Of a stretch of DNA of 64,000 bases, positions 1 through 11,607 are shown piece by piece. The notes beneath the pieces are model-generated. The model searched no databases. It worked only from the letters and a program-made list of their open reading frames with translations, and had not been told where the DNA came from. This DNA comes from Sphaerolaimus hirsutus. Lineage: Eukaryota > Nematoda > Chromadorea > Monhysterida > Sphaerolaimidae. The DNA lies in contig OZ038450.1 in assembly GCA_964036195.1 (NCBI GenBank), positions 27,468,794-27,532,793 on the forward strand, written 5' to 3'. A program made the position numbers and the translations under genes. The stretch's first letter is position 1, and every line of letters starts with the position of its first letter.

Positions 1-275
1 CACAGGTGGCCTCACCTGTCAACTTAAATGCTAGTTCTACATGGGTACAACAATTTATGAGAAACTATGAGAGAACAGGCAAGAATTCAATGAATTATAA
101 AATTACAAAAGAATTGTCAAGCAAATATCTGTTCCCAAAACAGTATGACAAAGCAATAAGTGATTTTGAGCTATGATGTGATAATCCTAATTGGTGCTAA
201 TTTTGAGACTTTTATGGACTTGTAAGCCTGCTACAGTATCTTGATTGCTAAATTCCTTACAGTGTCTATCAGTTA

Positions 276-2219
276 TCAAATGTTGATCACATGTTGTCTG
301 GTAGTATAAGTATATTCTAAAACCTTAAAATGCACATTGTCCTTGCCATTGATCACCCTGACTTGCCATGCCTCAATTCCAGCTGGGATCAATTGCTTTC
401 CTGGCACCAGTACCATTGAATGCTGTGGCTTTGAGCTGTTGAAGTAGTTGGCGTGTACTCCAAACATTGTCAATGTGCGCATTGTCAGCTGCTGCAGCTG
501 ATTGGTGTCACTGGATGCATTGTTGGCACCTGTCCATTTGTGCTCTGTTGTGTTTTGGCTATGTCTGTTTTCTGTGTTTCATATTCTGTGGTAACTCGCT
601 TGGCTGTGGTGTGACTTTCCATTGTGCAGCGATTGAAATTCGCGCCACTGTGCCATTTTGTCTTTGTTTCTGCTGTTCTTGGCAATTGGTGAAAACATGC
701 ACATACGTGAAGATACCCCAATTACTGCACTTGAACTGATGGGTTTTTATCCACATCTCTTGATAATGTTTCTGGGCTGACACCATCTGTGTCAGTAGTT
801 GTTCAACTGGGCTGTTGTGCACTCTCCACTGTCTTAACTGTGAAGAATGCAGCTTTCCTTGTCCATTTGTAAGTATCTTGAATTTCTTCCCTCAGGCATT
901 TTATTCACTGTGATCTTGGCCTTGGACTTGGGTTGTAATCCATCATTGATGTAAACGTGATCCAATTTTGTCTGGTCATCTTTGGTCACACGCTGATGTG
1001 ATCTGGCACAACATTGGGTCCAAGGCATGGGCCCAATATGTGCCAATTGAACTGGTTGTCGATTTTGGGGAACATGACACTATCTGAAGCCTGCATTGAC
1101 TTGTTGAAACCTATGAATATATCTAGTATGTCTACTTACTAATACAAAGTAATGATTAATTGATACAATTTTTATAACTTCACAAAAAAAATTGAATACA
1201 AAAGATAAGCTACATATTCCTGAATTTGTACACTCATAAGAAGAACGAAAATATCTTACCCATTTGCAAAATTTGTAAAACAGATAGAAGGTACAAATGT
1301 GTTCATGAATTATTAGACTAGTTTACTAGATTACTGTTACTAGTACAAGAGATTACGATTAGAATCGACTTCAGTTGAGTTTTGTTTAAATAAATATTTG
1401 TATATGATTTTGATTGTTGGATCAAGTGAAGTCTATTCTAAGATGATCACATTACTTAAAAATTTACTCTTTGGTCTGACAAAACTAAGGAGAAATTTAA
1501 AGAAATATATAAAAGTATATTATAATATGAAAATATTGATATTTCTCCTAGTTTTGTGTATGCACCATTGTGCCTATGGTCTGTGTTTGTTTGTGTTCAA
1601 TTCAAAAAAGTGTTTTGAGTTTGGGTAAAGTCACACGCGGTGACAAAAAATCATTTTTCTCCTCACTCTGTTCTATGGTATGATGGATGCTCCAGTTCTG
1701 GTCATTTTTCAAGTGCTTCCTTTTTGCAGGGTTCTTCTGACCTGGCTGAATCCATTCATGTATGTCATCAGCCAAATGATCCACTGCCCCATTGTCCTTG
1801 GCCGTGGTCAGGATTTTTTGTGTTATGTAGTTCTTGCTGATGTCTGTGGAAACCACCTGCAAGGTGTTCTTGTATGGAATGTATTGCCACGTGACTCTTG
1901 CTGACTGGTGTTTTGACCATGATGTAGTTGACATTCACTCTCAACGCTTGCAGCATATCATACTGTTTTTTATTCATACCCTCAAGTCTTTTATTGGTGC
2001 ATTCTGTTCACTGCATAATAATTCCAGTGAGCCAGGTTCAATGTTCTCTGCTTGTGTTATGGATTGTATTTTGTTACTGTGAGAATTGACATCAAATTAC
2101 ACTATTCTTGGTACATGTTTCATGGAGCCATAATTGCAGATTTTGTATGTGAGAAAACAAGCATTTCACCATTTTATGACGTTGGTCACAAATGGCCCAT
2201 CACCAGATTGATTCCCATG
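276..2219 (-). pseudogene. decayed coding sequence downstream of gag
   Basis: Reading leftwards from the gag stop codon, the minus strand has several short open stretches in different frames (about 1977-1602, 1046-834, 822-559 and 482-276) with a protein-like amino-acid mix, interrupted by stops and frame changes. One contains a partial cysteine spacing (KCSNWG then a later NC) that faintly recalls a Gag zinc knuckle but lacks its second Cys and its His. I see no reverse transcriptase, protease DTG or integrase motif. It is most simply the eroded remainder of the element that supplied gag, but its identity is not established. Confidence 0.3.
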
Positions 2220-3926
2220 TTACTGTGTTTCATTTGGAATTTCTTCCAGATTCAATCCTGGATTAGTTTCTTTCAGGATTGCCAACAGTGCTGGCAGGTC
2301 ACTTTTGGCCACAGTCAGGTTGTACTCATCCACCTCAGAGTCAGATTCTGGTTCAGTGAATTCAGTGGCATACTTGTGGCTGACCTGCTGGACTGTTTTC
2401 ATGGTCTTGTGCTTTGTGGTTAGTTCAGCATTCATGCCAGTTGCCTTCAGATATTTCTCTTTTTGGCGCCTGCCCATTCTGTCAGCTTCAATGAGCTGTT
2501 GTGCTTTGTCCTTTTGTGCTTCCCTTGGCACAAATTGGTGTGAGCAATCTTTGTATCCAATGTGTTGGTCCCTGGGCCTGTTGTTGTTGACCCGGAGATT
2601 GTTTTCTGCCCTTACAGACATATCTGGCTTTGGTGGCATTTGCCTTCCAGCAAAGTTAACCTGTGGCATACTTCCGGGCACAGGGAAGCGCCATTGGTGT
2701 GCTGGAATTTCATCCAGCTTCACACCTTGCCCATATGTCCCAAAGCTGTTCACCAGCGTGTTTCTGGGTGTCCAGCCTAAGCCAGAGCTTCTCATTTTTG
2801 TGGCACATTGTTCTAAGCGTTCCAGCATAGTCATTAGCAACTGAAAGTCACTTGGTGGCTCCAAGGATTGGATTGATGCCAGCGCCATCAGCTCATCAGA
2901 CATACTGCAAAATATCTTTTCTGCAGTTTTCTGTGTAATTTGCTCTGCTGGGGCATTTGGGTTCAACGCGCGCACCATGCGATGCACGTGGTCCGCATAC
3001 CTTGTGATTGGTAGATGACCTTGTTTTGCTGCATCTAGTTCTCGCAACATTGCATTTCTTTTTGCTGGGCTATTGAACCTGCGTTCCATGGCTTGGCACA
3101 GTTCATGCCAACTGGTGCGCTGTGCTGGGGACAATTCCTCATAGCACTGCAGTGCTGGCCCAGTCAGGAATGGTGGCAAAAAGTCACACATTTCTTCTTC
3201 AGTCAGGGCCAAGGATTTTGACAGAGTGACAAAACCCTCTACAAAGATAGCCCAGGATTGATCCGCCTGGCCTGTGAACACATTCACCCTGCGTTGCAGG
3301 TTTCCTAGGCGCATTTTCCACATCATGGTATTCACCACATTTTTCCTGGGTTCTGCATGTGCCCTTGGGCCACCAGTTGGCACACTGGCCCGTTCCCGTT
3401 CAAACTCCGCCCTTATTTGGGTGCGGATTTCATGTGCCAAATTAGTGGTAGCCTGCTGCTGCCTATTGCCTATAGGCACAGCACCACTCTGGATTGGTTG
3501 GCCTTGCTCTGGTACAGTTACTGCATAAGTGGTTATGCCCTGCTGATCATTGCCATCTTGGTTTGGTGGCTGCTGTTGCATTTCCCTGATGATATCCTCA
3601 GCAGTTTCCTTGACTGCTTGTCCTTGCACTTCCAGTGCTTTCAGCAGCACATCCACCTTTATGTCTGCCATCGTTTCTTGTAGTTCCTCTCTGATTGAAT
3701 CTGCTAATGGGAGTGTCTCAAGGAGCACCACCATTGAGTTGTATGACTCTTGTAATGGTTTCAGATGTCTGTCTTTGTCCCTGTTTGCCTGAGCGATTAG
3801 TTTCACTGCTTCAGTCTCGGTATCTCCCTGGGAACTGTTGGTGCCTCCCTGTGCCATTGCACCTGGCTGCTGGACAGCCAGTGCCCTCTGGGCACCACCT
3901 GAATTTGTTGCAGGGTCAGAAGTCAT
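2220..3926 (-). CDS. retrotransposon Gag-like protein, 568 aa
   Basis: A continuous ATG-initiated frame of 568 codons, the longest in the window. Gag proteins of LTR retrotransposons assemble the particle that packages element RNA. Residues about 1-190 are Gln/Ala/Gly-rich and probably disordered, with a basic-acidic helical stretch near 175-190. Residues about 200-375 match the retrotransposon gag (PF03732-like) pattern: a VFTGQADQSW-type entry, then FLTGPALQCYEELS, a W-x-E-L helix, ERRFNSPAKR, a Q-G-x-x-x-x-x-Y central segment, and a final LL..M..RLEQC helix. The C-terminus (about 430-568) is basic then acidic and has no CCHC zinc knuckle. No flanking LTR pair or adjacent intact pol is visible. 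The frame is intact while sequence on both sides is decayed, so it is either a young fragment or a retained gag-derived gene. Assigning it to Ty3/gypsy rather than another LTR clade is inference. Confidence 0.75.
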   Translation of the reverse strand: MTSDPATNSGGAQRALAVQQPGAMAQGGTNSSQGDTETEAVKLIAQANRDKDRHLKPLQESYNSMVVLLETLPLADSIREELQETMADIKVDVLLKALEVQGQAVKETAEDIIREMQQQPPNQDGNDQQGITTYAVTVPEQGQPIQSGAVPIGNRQQQATTNLAHEIRTQIRAEFERERASVPTGGPRAHAEPRKNVVNTMMWKMRLGNLQRRVNVFTGQADQSWAIFVEGFVTLSKSLALTEEEMCDFLPPFLTGPALQCYEELSPAQRTSWHELCQAMERRFNSPAKRNAMLRELDAAKQGHLPITRYADHVHRMVRALNPNAPAEQITQKTAEKIFCSMSDELMALASIQSLEPPSDFQLLMTMLERLEQCATKMRSSGLGWTPRNTLVNSFGTYGQGVKLDEIPAHQWRFPVPGSMPQVNFAGRQMPPKPDMSVRAENNLRVNNNRPRDQHIGYKDCSHQFVPREAQKDKAQQLIEADRMGRRQKEKYLKATGMNAELTTKHKTMKTVQQVSHKYATEFTEPESDSEVDEYNLTVAKSDLPALLAILKETNPGLNLEEIPNETQ

Positions 3927-6900
3927 TTTAGAGTTCCCACAGAGTTGTTATAAATTTGTTGTTGAAGTATGGGAAGTTTGATGAATTAAGAAATTGTTGA
4001 TTAAATTATGCAATTTTAAATTTTAGTGCCTAAAATGTGGATAATTTGTGTAAAAAAAACTGGATAATTTACAAAAATAATATTAAAATGTTGCGGGAAT
4101 TACCAAATTAAATGCATGCCAGTGCAAATGTAGAATTTGTTGAAATTTTGCTGCTAGATGAGTGCCAATTCTAGATAAATTGAACTATGCAAGCCCTATG
4201 CCAGTGCAAAATAAGATGAAATTTGTCCTAAATTACCTAAATTTATGAGAATGTGTTACTATGCGAGCACAAATTTACCTTGAATTGAAATAAAAATATA
4301 GGCCAAGCCCTATGCAAGCATAAAATTTATGAAAATTGTACTTAACGCAAGCATATATTTAAATAGAAATCATATAATAAGCAGACCAGTTCGCAAATTT
4401 TATTACTTAACACACTTAGCAGCAAGCAGAATCCGCATCCCCTCCCCCAAGGGAAATACCATGCCCCAGGGTATATAGTAGGGGGAAAAAAATTAAGAAA
4501 ATTGGACAAAATGGAGAATAAAATACCTAGGAGAGTAAGCATGCAGGGTGAGGGTGTAGGCAAGCAAATAGAAGAACAATAAATCAAAATTATAATGAAA
4601 AGGTCTCTAAATGAGGGGAAAAACCAACTTGGATCTGGGTGAAATCTGGGTGAAAAGTGGTTGAGGGGGGAAGGTGTGAGACCCAAATACCAAAAATTTT
4701 AAATACAAGATACAAGAAAAACAAAATAAAAATTGGAGTGAATTAGTTATAGATTTGAAGGTGTTTTGAGAAAATTTGGAATTTTTGAATTTTGATAAAA
4801 AGTTAGAGTTGAGTTAATTTTATTGACTATTTTACATCACTGGATGTTCAATTGTAGTGTAGTATCCTATTTAGACCATAAAAAGTGGTTTAAACATGTT
4901 TTGTCAGGATGTATCCAAAACTTGATTTTCTCCCAAAAAGAAAAATAATCCTAGGTCAAGCCTAAACTCCCTTGTTTCTAAAATCAGAGAAAGTTGTTCC
5001 AAATGGGGTCTTCTTTGTTTGAGTTGGGTTTCGGAGGTGTTTATGGTGTGTTTGAGCACTGTTTTTACCATTTTTACTACTTTGAATATTTTTTAAAATA
5101 TTTGTTTCCGCGCAGATTGTTCTCAGCCCAGTGAAAAATGATTGGAAAATCTTGGATACCAAAAGGTGCTGAAGCTTACAGAACAGGTTCGTGGGTATAC
5201 ACTGTTTAATTTTGGGTTGTTTTTACTTTTGTTTCTGTTTGTTTTTGGTGCTTTTGGCACTCAGCCCAATTTGGCCGATTTTGAGAAAATTGTTCTTTCC
5301 CAGGGAAAGTTTTGGTTTTTTCTTATCCCTTCACAATTTTAACCCACTCACAGATCCTTGGACACTGGTTGTTGAGGTCCTCTGGCTAAAACTCCTGTTG
5401 TCTGGACTGGACTGGATTCCATTGCTTGGCTCTGCTGGATGATATTGTGATTTTTGTTTATCTTGTGTTTCTGCATTGAAATAAAAAGAATTATTTGTAC
5501 CTACCTGCATTTATATGTCTGTCAACTGAAAAGTTGACACATGCATATCTACACCTTTGCATTTATTTGTTGCTTGAGCGTGGGATGGGAAGTTGAAGGA
5601 GGGTTGGTTTTTTTTTTTTTTTACTTTTGTAGTCAGAAGTCAAAATTGAACAAAAAGCTAAGTTTAATGCCTAACTTTGTTATCTAAGAGTGTGTGAGAA
5701 TAACTAAATCAATTTTGAGGGGTTTTATCAAAACTATCTCATGCTTTCAAAACTCAAATCTGAAATGGCATTATTCTAAGGTTTTTTGTTTAAAACTAAG
5801 GTTTTTTACACAATGTTATTGCTTTTGGTTAATATTTGAAAGCTGTGGGAGTTGACACAAGCTTTCATGTGTGTATATCCAATTTCTTACCCATCCTCTC
5901 TGGTTAGAGCTGCCAGAAGCTCTCTGTGGCCTTTACTAGCTTGTATAGGGCTACTGGGTCCTGCCTATTGGCCTTTCACAAGGTGCTAGGGGGTCGACCC
6001 TTTAGTTGTGAGTCAATTAAGGTCAATCCAGAGTGTGGCTTGGTAGTAATAGCCTAGAGGGGGTGGACAGAAATAGCTATACATAAATAATTAATTAGTT
6101 TACTTTGGCATTGTGTTAAAAGCTTTGGGTTTGATTCTGAGTAATTTTGAAGCTGATTGGAACATTTGGTTACACACTGGTTGGTTTCCTTTTCTTTTGA
6201 GTTTGTTTTGTGGGTCTCAAACAGGGGGTATACCTCCCCTCTTGCGATTTTTTCTGGGACCCTGAGGATCAAGGTGATCTGATAGAATTATTCCTAGGGT
6301 TTTTAGGTTTAAAATGAGTGGTTAAGTGTCCCTGTAGGACTTATAGTTCCAAAGTTATCGTTAATTGAAGTTTTAACGTTTTTTAGTGTTTTTAGAAAGG
6401 TGCGAGTTGCGTTAAAGTTCGCTAAAAGTTCGCGTTAAAAATATCATTTGACTTTTACCCAGTTTTAGTTGAGTTTAATTGATGGGGGTTAATTCAAGCA
6501 TTCCTTCTTTATACAGTTTAAACTGGGGAAAAATTACTACAGATATGTTTAAGATGGGGGTCCCAAATTTAGAATCTTGTCAACTTATTTGAATGGGTTG
6601 AACTACATTTCTTATTAGAAATAAAGTGTGAAATAACAAATGTGAAAATACTTAATGCACTGTAAAATGGGTTGACAAATCTGTGCTTATCATGAGTGAA
6701 TTTGTAACAGTTTTAGGAAAATTGGAGCTTTTATAAATGCTTCATTGAATGAGTTTTTAAATTTATAAATTTTGGAAAGTTGAATTGTTTTGAGAAGACT
6801 TTTTGAAAATTGTTTTGAGAAGACTTTTTGAAAGTTTTATAAAATGTAAAATGTGTAGATTTTCTCAAGATCTAAATACTTAAATAGAAATACAATATAT

Positions 6901-6989
6901 TTATTTCAAGATTGCCTAGTTTTCAACTGTTCATATTAAAAATCGCCCCCCCATACTGAAACTAATCTTGTATCTAATTCCATATCCAG
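3927..6989. other. A+T-rich non-coding stretch upstream of gag
   Basis: I find no convincing gene. Repeats of an ATGCCAGTGCAAAT/ATGCAAGCAT type recur between 4110 and 4360. There is a poly-T tract near 5612 and a two-copy 24-25-bp tandem at about 6785-6834. If gag belongs to an LTR element its leader and left LTR should lie here, but I could not identify LTR ends or a primer-binding site. A segment at 5350-5445 after a CAG has an open frame and could be an exon, with little support. Confidence 0.4.
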
Positions 6990-7216
6990 GTTCTGCTGTG
7001 CAGTATCCATCTGGCTGGGTCAGGTTTTCTGGGTGGCCTGTGTTGGCTGATCTAGTCCTGAGGTGTAATGGCACTCGAGAGCAGTTGCAGCAGGCTGCCA
7101 AAGTCCCCTGGACAGGCCACATCCCTGGTGGTCCATTCCTGGTGCTCTGGCATGATGACCACTGTCCACCCCTGTCTGAGCTGAATCGCTTTGGGAAAAT
7201 TACAATGTGTCATGAA
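6990..7216 (+). CDS. candidate internal exon, unknown protein
   Basis: A G+C-richer block of 227 bp is open in one frame and bounded by a TATCCAG acceptor-like site and a strong GAA/GTGAGT donor-like site. The translation is rich in W, P and H (for example SGWVRFSGWPVLADLV and GPFLVLWHDDHCPP). I do not recognise the family. Splice-like borders and composition unlike the flanks are the only support. The next candidate exon lies at 7608-7691, and a further acceptor-like CACAG at 7386-7390 precedes a short open segment. No start codon is visible, so if real it is internal. Confidence 0.3.
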
Positions 7217-7607
7217 GTGAGTATGGGTGTTTTTTTTTATGGGAACGTGGGGTCAGAGTGTGAATTTATTGGTAAAATAGGTTAAGAAAGTATTTGGATT
7301 TATGATAAATTGAATTTATGGGTGGTAAACATTTTGTTGGAAATGGAAATGTACCTAAATATTATGACAATTTTTACCCCTTTTACACAGGATTTTGGCC
7401 CAGTGGCATCTACTTTCTGTCCAGTACCACTTGGCAGAAAACTGAGTTCGTTGATGGGATTTAATATTTTGTTTGTGATTTTGAGTGTTTTAAGTGTGAT
7501 TTTTTGAAATTGAATTTACCCGAATTTTTACCTGTAAAATGTATCCTTTTACCTGGGTTATCAACTGCTTTTATACCCAGTTTTTCCATGACTTACCACT
7601 TTTCTAG

Positions 7608-7691
7608 GCCTTCCACTGTGGTGACTGTTGGCAAGCTGCCAACTGTAATGGCACCTGGGACTGAATCCAGCGAGTTGGGCGTTGGGCCCAG
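7608..7691 (+). CDS. candidate 84-bp exon
   Basis: Bounded by TTTCTAG on the left and CCCAG/GTGAGT on the right, a near-consensus donor. Only one of three frames is open (PSTVVTVGKLPTVMAPG and onward). Its length is divisible by three. It may belong with the exon-like block at 6990-7216. The product is unknown. Confidence 0.27.
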
Positions 7692-8629
7692 GTGAGTGGT
7701 GTGGTACAGTGTTTTGGGATTTTTAGTTAAGTCTTGTTACTGGTTTATGTGGGTTGGTTGATGGCAGGTTATGTATGTTATGTATTGAGTTTTCATGGTT
7801 TACTGTTTTCTGTAAATACTGGAATACCTGGGTGTACCATTTGTACAGAAAGTTGTCCTTTTGTAGGTTGACTACTGAGTGGGCTGTATCCATTACCATC
7901 CTGGCACGGGACTTGTTCCATTTGATTCCGTGACTCTGACTGAAAAGTGGGTTCTAGTTCTGGGTTATTTGTCATATTTTAAATGGGTAGTTTAAGGTGT
8001 TAATTAACTAACACAAAACACAAAATGTTCTTCACTCACTGGTTGAGATTTCTGTCTTCTTGGTGCTAGTGTTGCTGTTGGCTATTCACCCTGGCCATTT
8101 CAGACCAGTTGGTGTCATTTTTTAGTGTGGACAAAGTGCCAAGTGAAGCAGTGTTTAGTGGACAAAACATGTGCATTTTTAGTGTCCACCTGCCATGACT
8201 GTGTGGTGATGCCTGACTGGCACCAGCATCCTGACAGCCTGCCCATTTTTGGTGCCACGCCACCATGTAGATCTGTCAGCTGAGCTGTCCTTAGTTTGGC
8301 AATCTCACTTTGCATCAATCTCACCATGTGTTTGGCTATTTACGTTTTTAACATGTAAAGGACATTTTTTTGGTTTGAGAATTTTTCCAGTTTGAGGCAC
8401 CATGCAGTGGCATGATTTCTCTTGTTTAGTGATTAATGATTTGCTAGTTATATGGGTTATATGTATATTTCTGATTCTAAAGCATTTGTATTATGCAGCA
8501 GGGTAACGTAAATTGAATTGAAAAACATGTTAACTTTCATACTTTTTGCCATGCTTGGCATTCATACAAAAAGCAACAACTTTGCAGTGTTAGTCCCAAC
8601 ACACTACATCAACTAGACAGCAGTTAGGA
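7692..8629. other. no recognisable feature
   Basis: Intron-like T-rich sequence to about 8040, then a mixed-composition stretch at 8060-8330 in which short frames exist on the minus strand. I see no family motif, and no repeat shared with the rest of the window. Confidence 0.4.
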
Positions 8630-8941
8630 ATGGCCGTAATTCCTGACCCTCCTGCTGGCCTGCTGTCAGGTGGCCACAGGAACCCATCCTGGGTGTGGGC
8701 ATTTTACATACACCATCAACGGTTCGCGGCACAACGGTTTGAGCAGGTGTCAACCACAGCGGATGCACTTGTTGTTGGACTGTGGTACACGCCTCTTCCA
8801 TGTCGGCAGCATGGGGGGGACAGCTTCATCAATGGGGCCCTGGCAGTGCATCTGCCACTAGCGCTGAGTGATGCATGCAGGCAAATTCTGCAACCTAGGG
8901 ACATCGGGATTGCAGGTGTGCACTGCAACTTGAGGCTGTAA
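8630..8941 (+). CDS. hypothetical 103-aa ORF
   Basis: An ATG-initiated frame of 103 codons in a locally G+C-rich island (about 8600-8945). The protein contains WVWAFYIHHQRF, VVGLWYTPLP and LALSDACRQILQPRD stretches and no recognised motif. Overlapping minus-strand frames are also open here, so the coding strand is not certain. It could instead be an exon or a fragment of an old mobile element. Confidence 0.2.
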   Translation: MAVIPDPPAGLLSGGHRNPSWVWAFYIHHQRFAAQRFEQVSTTADALVVGLWYTPLPCRQHGGDSFINGALAVHLPLALSDACRQILQPRDIGIAGVHCNLRL

Positions 8942-9788
8942 TAGGCACACCCCATTACCTTGGGTATCACAGCCCTGTTTGCTGAATGTTAGCATTGTGC
9001 TGGTAGGTTCTGTCTAGTGACTTCCCACCAGACATTTCTATCACTAATTAGTTATAATAAAAGGTTAGAATTTCTTACTCGCAATTAAATGTTGCGCGCA
9101 AAAATATGTTATTTCAGCATCAATGTAAATACATTATAGATTTCACTACAAGTAAAGACTAGTTTTTCAGTTGCATGAACAGTGTGAAATAAAACTATTT
9201 TACTCGAAAGTGTGCATGCAGTATTTGATTCACTATGTGGAAATAAAATGGTACTGCATTTGTGTATATACATACCTAAATATCTGGATCGTTCAGAATG
9301 AAAAGTTCCACTCACCTGTATCCTGGCATCATATTTAGTAGGTCGATGACTGGTGTTGATCAGGCACTGGTCCTCATCCTTCCAAGGTTTGAGACAGGAA
9401 ATAATGATTCTGTGAAACTTCTATTGATTAATTACCATTTTATGTAAATTATTGTCATTGAACAAGTCTGGTTTCACTTAATTTTTGTTTGACTTAATTT
9501 TTAGAGAGAATTGAGAGTTTATAAAGAGTAAACAAAATGTGTTTAATTTTGAAAAAAACGGATTTTTGTAAATGTTACTGCAGACAAAAGGGAAATATAC
9601 CGGTTCAATTACCTTTTTGTTTGGGCAGTTCTGTTTTCTCTGTCTTTACTTACCTGTAATTGTATCCATTACGATTTTGCATTGCCAGAAATTTACAATG
9701 GAAATATATATCATTTTTGGACTTTAATACTACAGAGAAACGGGGGTTCCAACGGTTGTGGAACGAGGTGTTAATCAAGGGAGCCATT
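8942..9788. other. no recognisable feature
   Basis: A+T-rich sequence between the hypothetical ORF and the left direct repeat of the Penelope-like element. No coding, RNA or repeat signal that I can support. Confidence 0.4.
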
Positions 9789-9911
9789 ATTTAAAGTACC
9801 TACCTAGGGTAGAAGTGCCAACTTCCCAACCCTAGTCTATTCTGAAAAAGAGATTTAATTATGTATAATTATAAAGTTTTGACTGCGTGTTTTTAATTAC
9901 TTCCGATATTT
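9789..9911. repeat. direct repeat, 3' end of Penelope-like element
   Basis: 123 bp, identical to 11485-11607. It includes the stop codon (9897-9899 on the minus strand) and last residues of the GIY-YIG frame. Confidence 0.85.
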
Positions 9912-10710
9912 CCTATTTGTCACGTTAGCATTTTCAATAGCGGTTTTCCATACTTTTTTGCGGGTTGTTTGACAAATATGATGGAGTCCGCTAAAGACCA
10001 TGTAGTCTGTGATGTTCAACAATTTACCAACTTCCGAAATAATATCCACTTTCCTATTTGAATCTTGTGACATTTTACTCCCGTGCGAGCGCGCCCTGCG
10101 CGGCACTTGTACAGAAAAATAAGGTGAATATTTCAAATTTTCCAGGGTATCAAATTTATGTACCATGTTTCCGACACCTGAAATATTATTATTCAAACCT
10201 AGAGGGTATACTGTATTAAAAGTAAGAATATAAATCTTTTCAACTTTTCTCCATAAATTTTCCTCACCGTGCCATAAAATAGTGCATTTTACATCTGACA
10301 GACAACATTTGCCATTGTTAAAATGTCGATATAAATACTGTGGCTTTTTTATTCTTAATATTCCTCAAATGATCTCCTAAGCGTAATCGGAGAGTACGTT
10401 TTGTCTCCCCTATATACTGTGCTCTACACTTGGCACACGTAAGCATATAGACAACACATTTACTGTTACAGTCTAAAGTACCCACACCTGTTGGAAAGTA
10501 CGTTTTGAAAACCCTATTTGTCACTGTACATACATTTGTCGAAATATCCAATATGTGTGTACATTGGACACATCGACTCCTCCCACACTTTACCACGGAA
10601 TTTCCCAAGTTTCCATATCCTAATATAAAATGCGGAGAATTTTCATCTTGTGGTTGTCTACTGGCTGGGGGCTGCCCGTCGTGGGTTACGTTTATGTTTT
10701 CCAAAAATAC
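9897..10710 (-). pseudogene. Penelope-like GIY-YIG endonuclease domain, frameshifted
   Basis: This is the C-terminal part of a Penelope-like polyprotein, whose nuclease nicks target DNA for reverse transcription. In reading order there is a cysteine cluster (CGRSRCVQC), then CNSKCVVYMLTCAKC, then YIGETKRTLRLRLGDH, the GIY-YIG core with its YIG and R residues. After a frame change near 10330 comes YRHFNNGKC, then ENLWRKVEKIYILTFN and VYPLGLNNN, the typical catalytic-Glu and P-x-GLN region. The C-terminal tail (9897-10196) stays open to the stop. The frameshift and loss of the upstream reverse transcriptase show it is dead. The start Met at 10713 lies in an inserted MITE end and is not the native start. 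Confidence 0.8.
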
Positions 10711-10770
10711 CATTACGTTTTGTTACGTTTTCCCGGCACAATTACTCGGGTACCAGAGAAAACATAAAAA
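10686..10770. repeat. fragment of CAGAGTTG-family MITE end
   Basis: Contains the TTTCCAAAAATACC, TTACGTTTTCC and ACTCGGGTACCAGAGAAAAC words found at the ends of the elements at 61765-63441. It interrupts the Penelope-like coding sequence. Confidence 0.6.
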
Positions 10771-10778
10771 TTCAGCTA

Positions 10779-11398
10779 AAGTCGGCGGACGTATCGCCCT
10801 ACAAACATTTGCGTCAGTCTCTCCAGTGGAGAGTGCATGACGGCATTAGGTATTGTGATGCAATATTTTAACGATTGGAATAGATCGGGTCACATATGGA
10901 AACTTGACCCTTATCCCAGTTTCCAGTTGCGTATTATACAAATGAGAGTGAAAACTGAAAGTAAGATAAAAATAGTCAAAATTTGCTTCGCTTTGCCAAT
11001 TTCCACCTTCATAATCGCTATTTTTGTTTATATACATGGTTATTTAGCTATTGTGAGCCTATTTTATTCATATTAATAGCGGATTTCGAAATTTTGGCCG
11101 GCTGCCAAGTTCTCTTCTGTTGGAACGGAGCCAACGAATGAAAAATAAAATAAAAACAAAAACGGTAGGTTGAACGGTAAAACGGTAGTTTGAACGGTCA
11201 AATTCTTTACGAGAAACGTTGAAAATGTAGATAACTAGGGCGCGGCACGCACGGACGCAGCGAAACGTCCATTTTTCTTTAAACATGATTTTCTTTTTCA
11301 ATTTCTAGCGTCCGCGTGGGACACAAGTTTCGTTGTTCGCTCTATTCACGAGCGAATTCTAACTCTCCGATTTTGTAGGGTGAAATGTCCGCCGACTT
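10779..11398. mobile_element. 620-bp MITE, TIR AAGTCGGCGGAC, TA target
   Basis: Inverted termini AAGTCGGCGGAC / GTCCGCCGACTT with further subterminal pairing (CGCCCTACAAA against TTTGTAGGG) and TA on both sides. Its interior (about 10915-11125) is a diverged relative of the interior of the 46668-47041 family. No coding capacity. The TA duplication fits Tc1/mariner-type mobilisation. Confidence 0.65.
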
Positions 11399-11484
11399 TA
11401 CACGAAACCACGCGTCTGTGAAATGTGGTCTATTACCGCAGTCACATATTGATTTTGTGTAAATAGTTATACCAGTGGACGTAA

Positions 11485-11607
11485 ATTTAAAGTACCTACC
11501 TAGGGTAGAAGTGCCAACTTCCCAACCCTAGTCTATTCTGAAAAAGAGATTTAATTATGTATAATTATAAAGTTTTGACTGCGTGTTTTTAATTACTTCC
11601 GATATTT
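11485..11607. repeat. direct repeat, upstream copy for Penelope-like element
   Basis: 123 bp identical to 9789-9911. It probably represents the 3' end of a tandem upstream copy, as in Penelope pLTR structures. Confidence 0.8.

Larger units (their letters stand above)
9789..11607 (-). mobile_element. Penelope-like retroelement fragment with terminal direct repeats
   Basis: Two direct repeats of 123 bp (9789-9911 and 11485-11607), identical as I align them, bracket a minus-strand GIY-YIG endonuclease reading frame. Penelope-like elements encode a reverse transcriptase fused to a C-terminal GIY-YIG nuclease and often carry LTR-like repeats from tandem or partial-tandem insertion. The left repeat overlaps the last codons and the stop codon of the endonuclease frame. 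The reverse transcriptase part is missing: upstream of the nuclease the element is interrupted by a MITE-end fragment and an independent 620-bp TA-flanked MITE. Confidence 0.65.
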
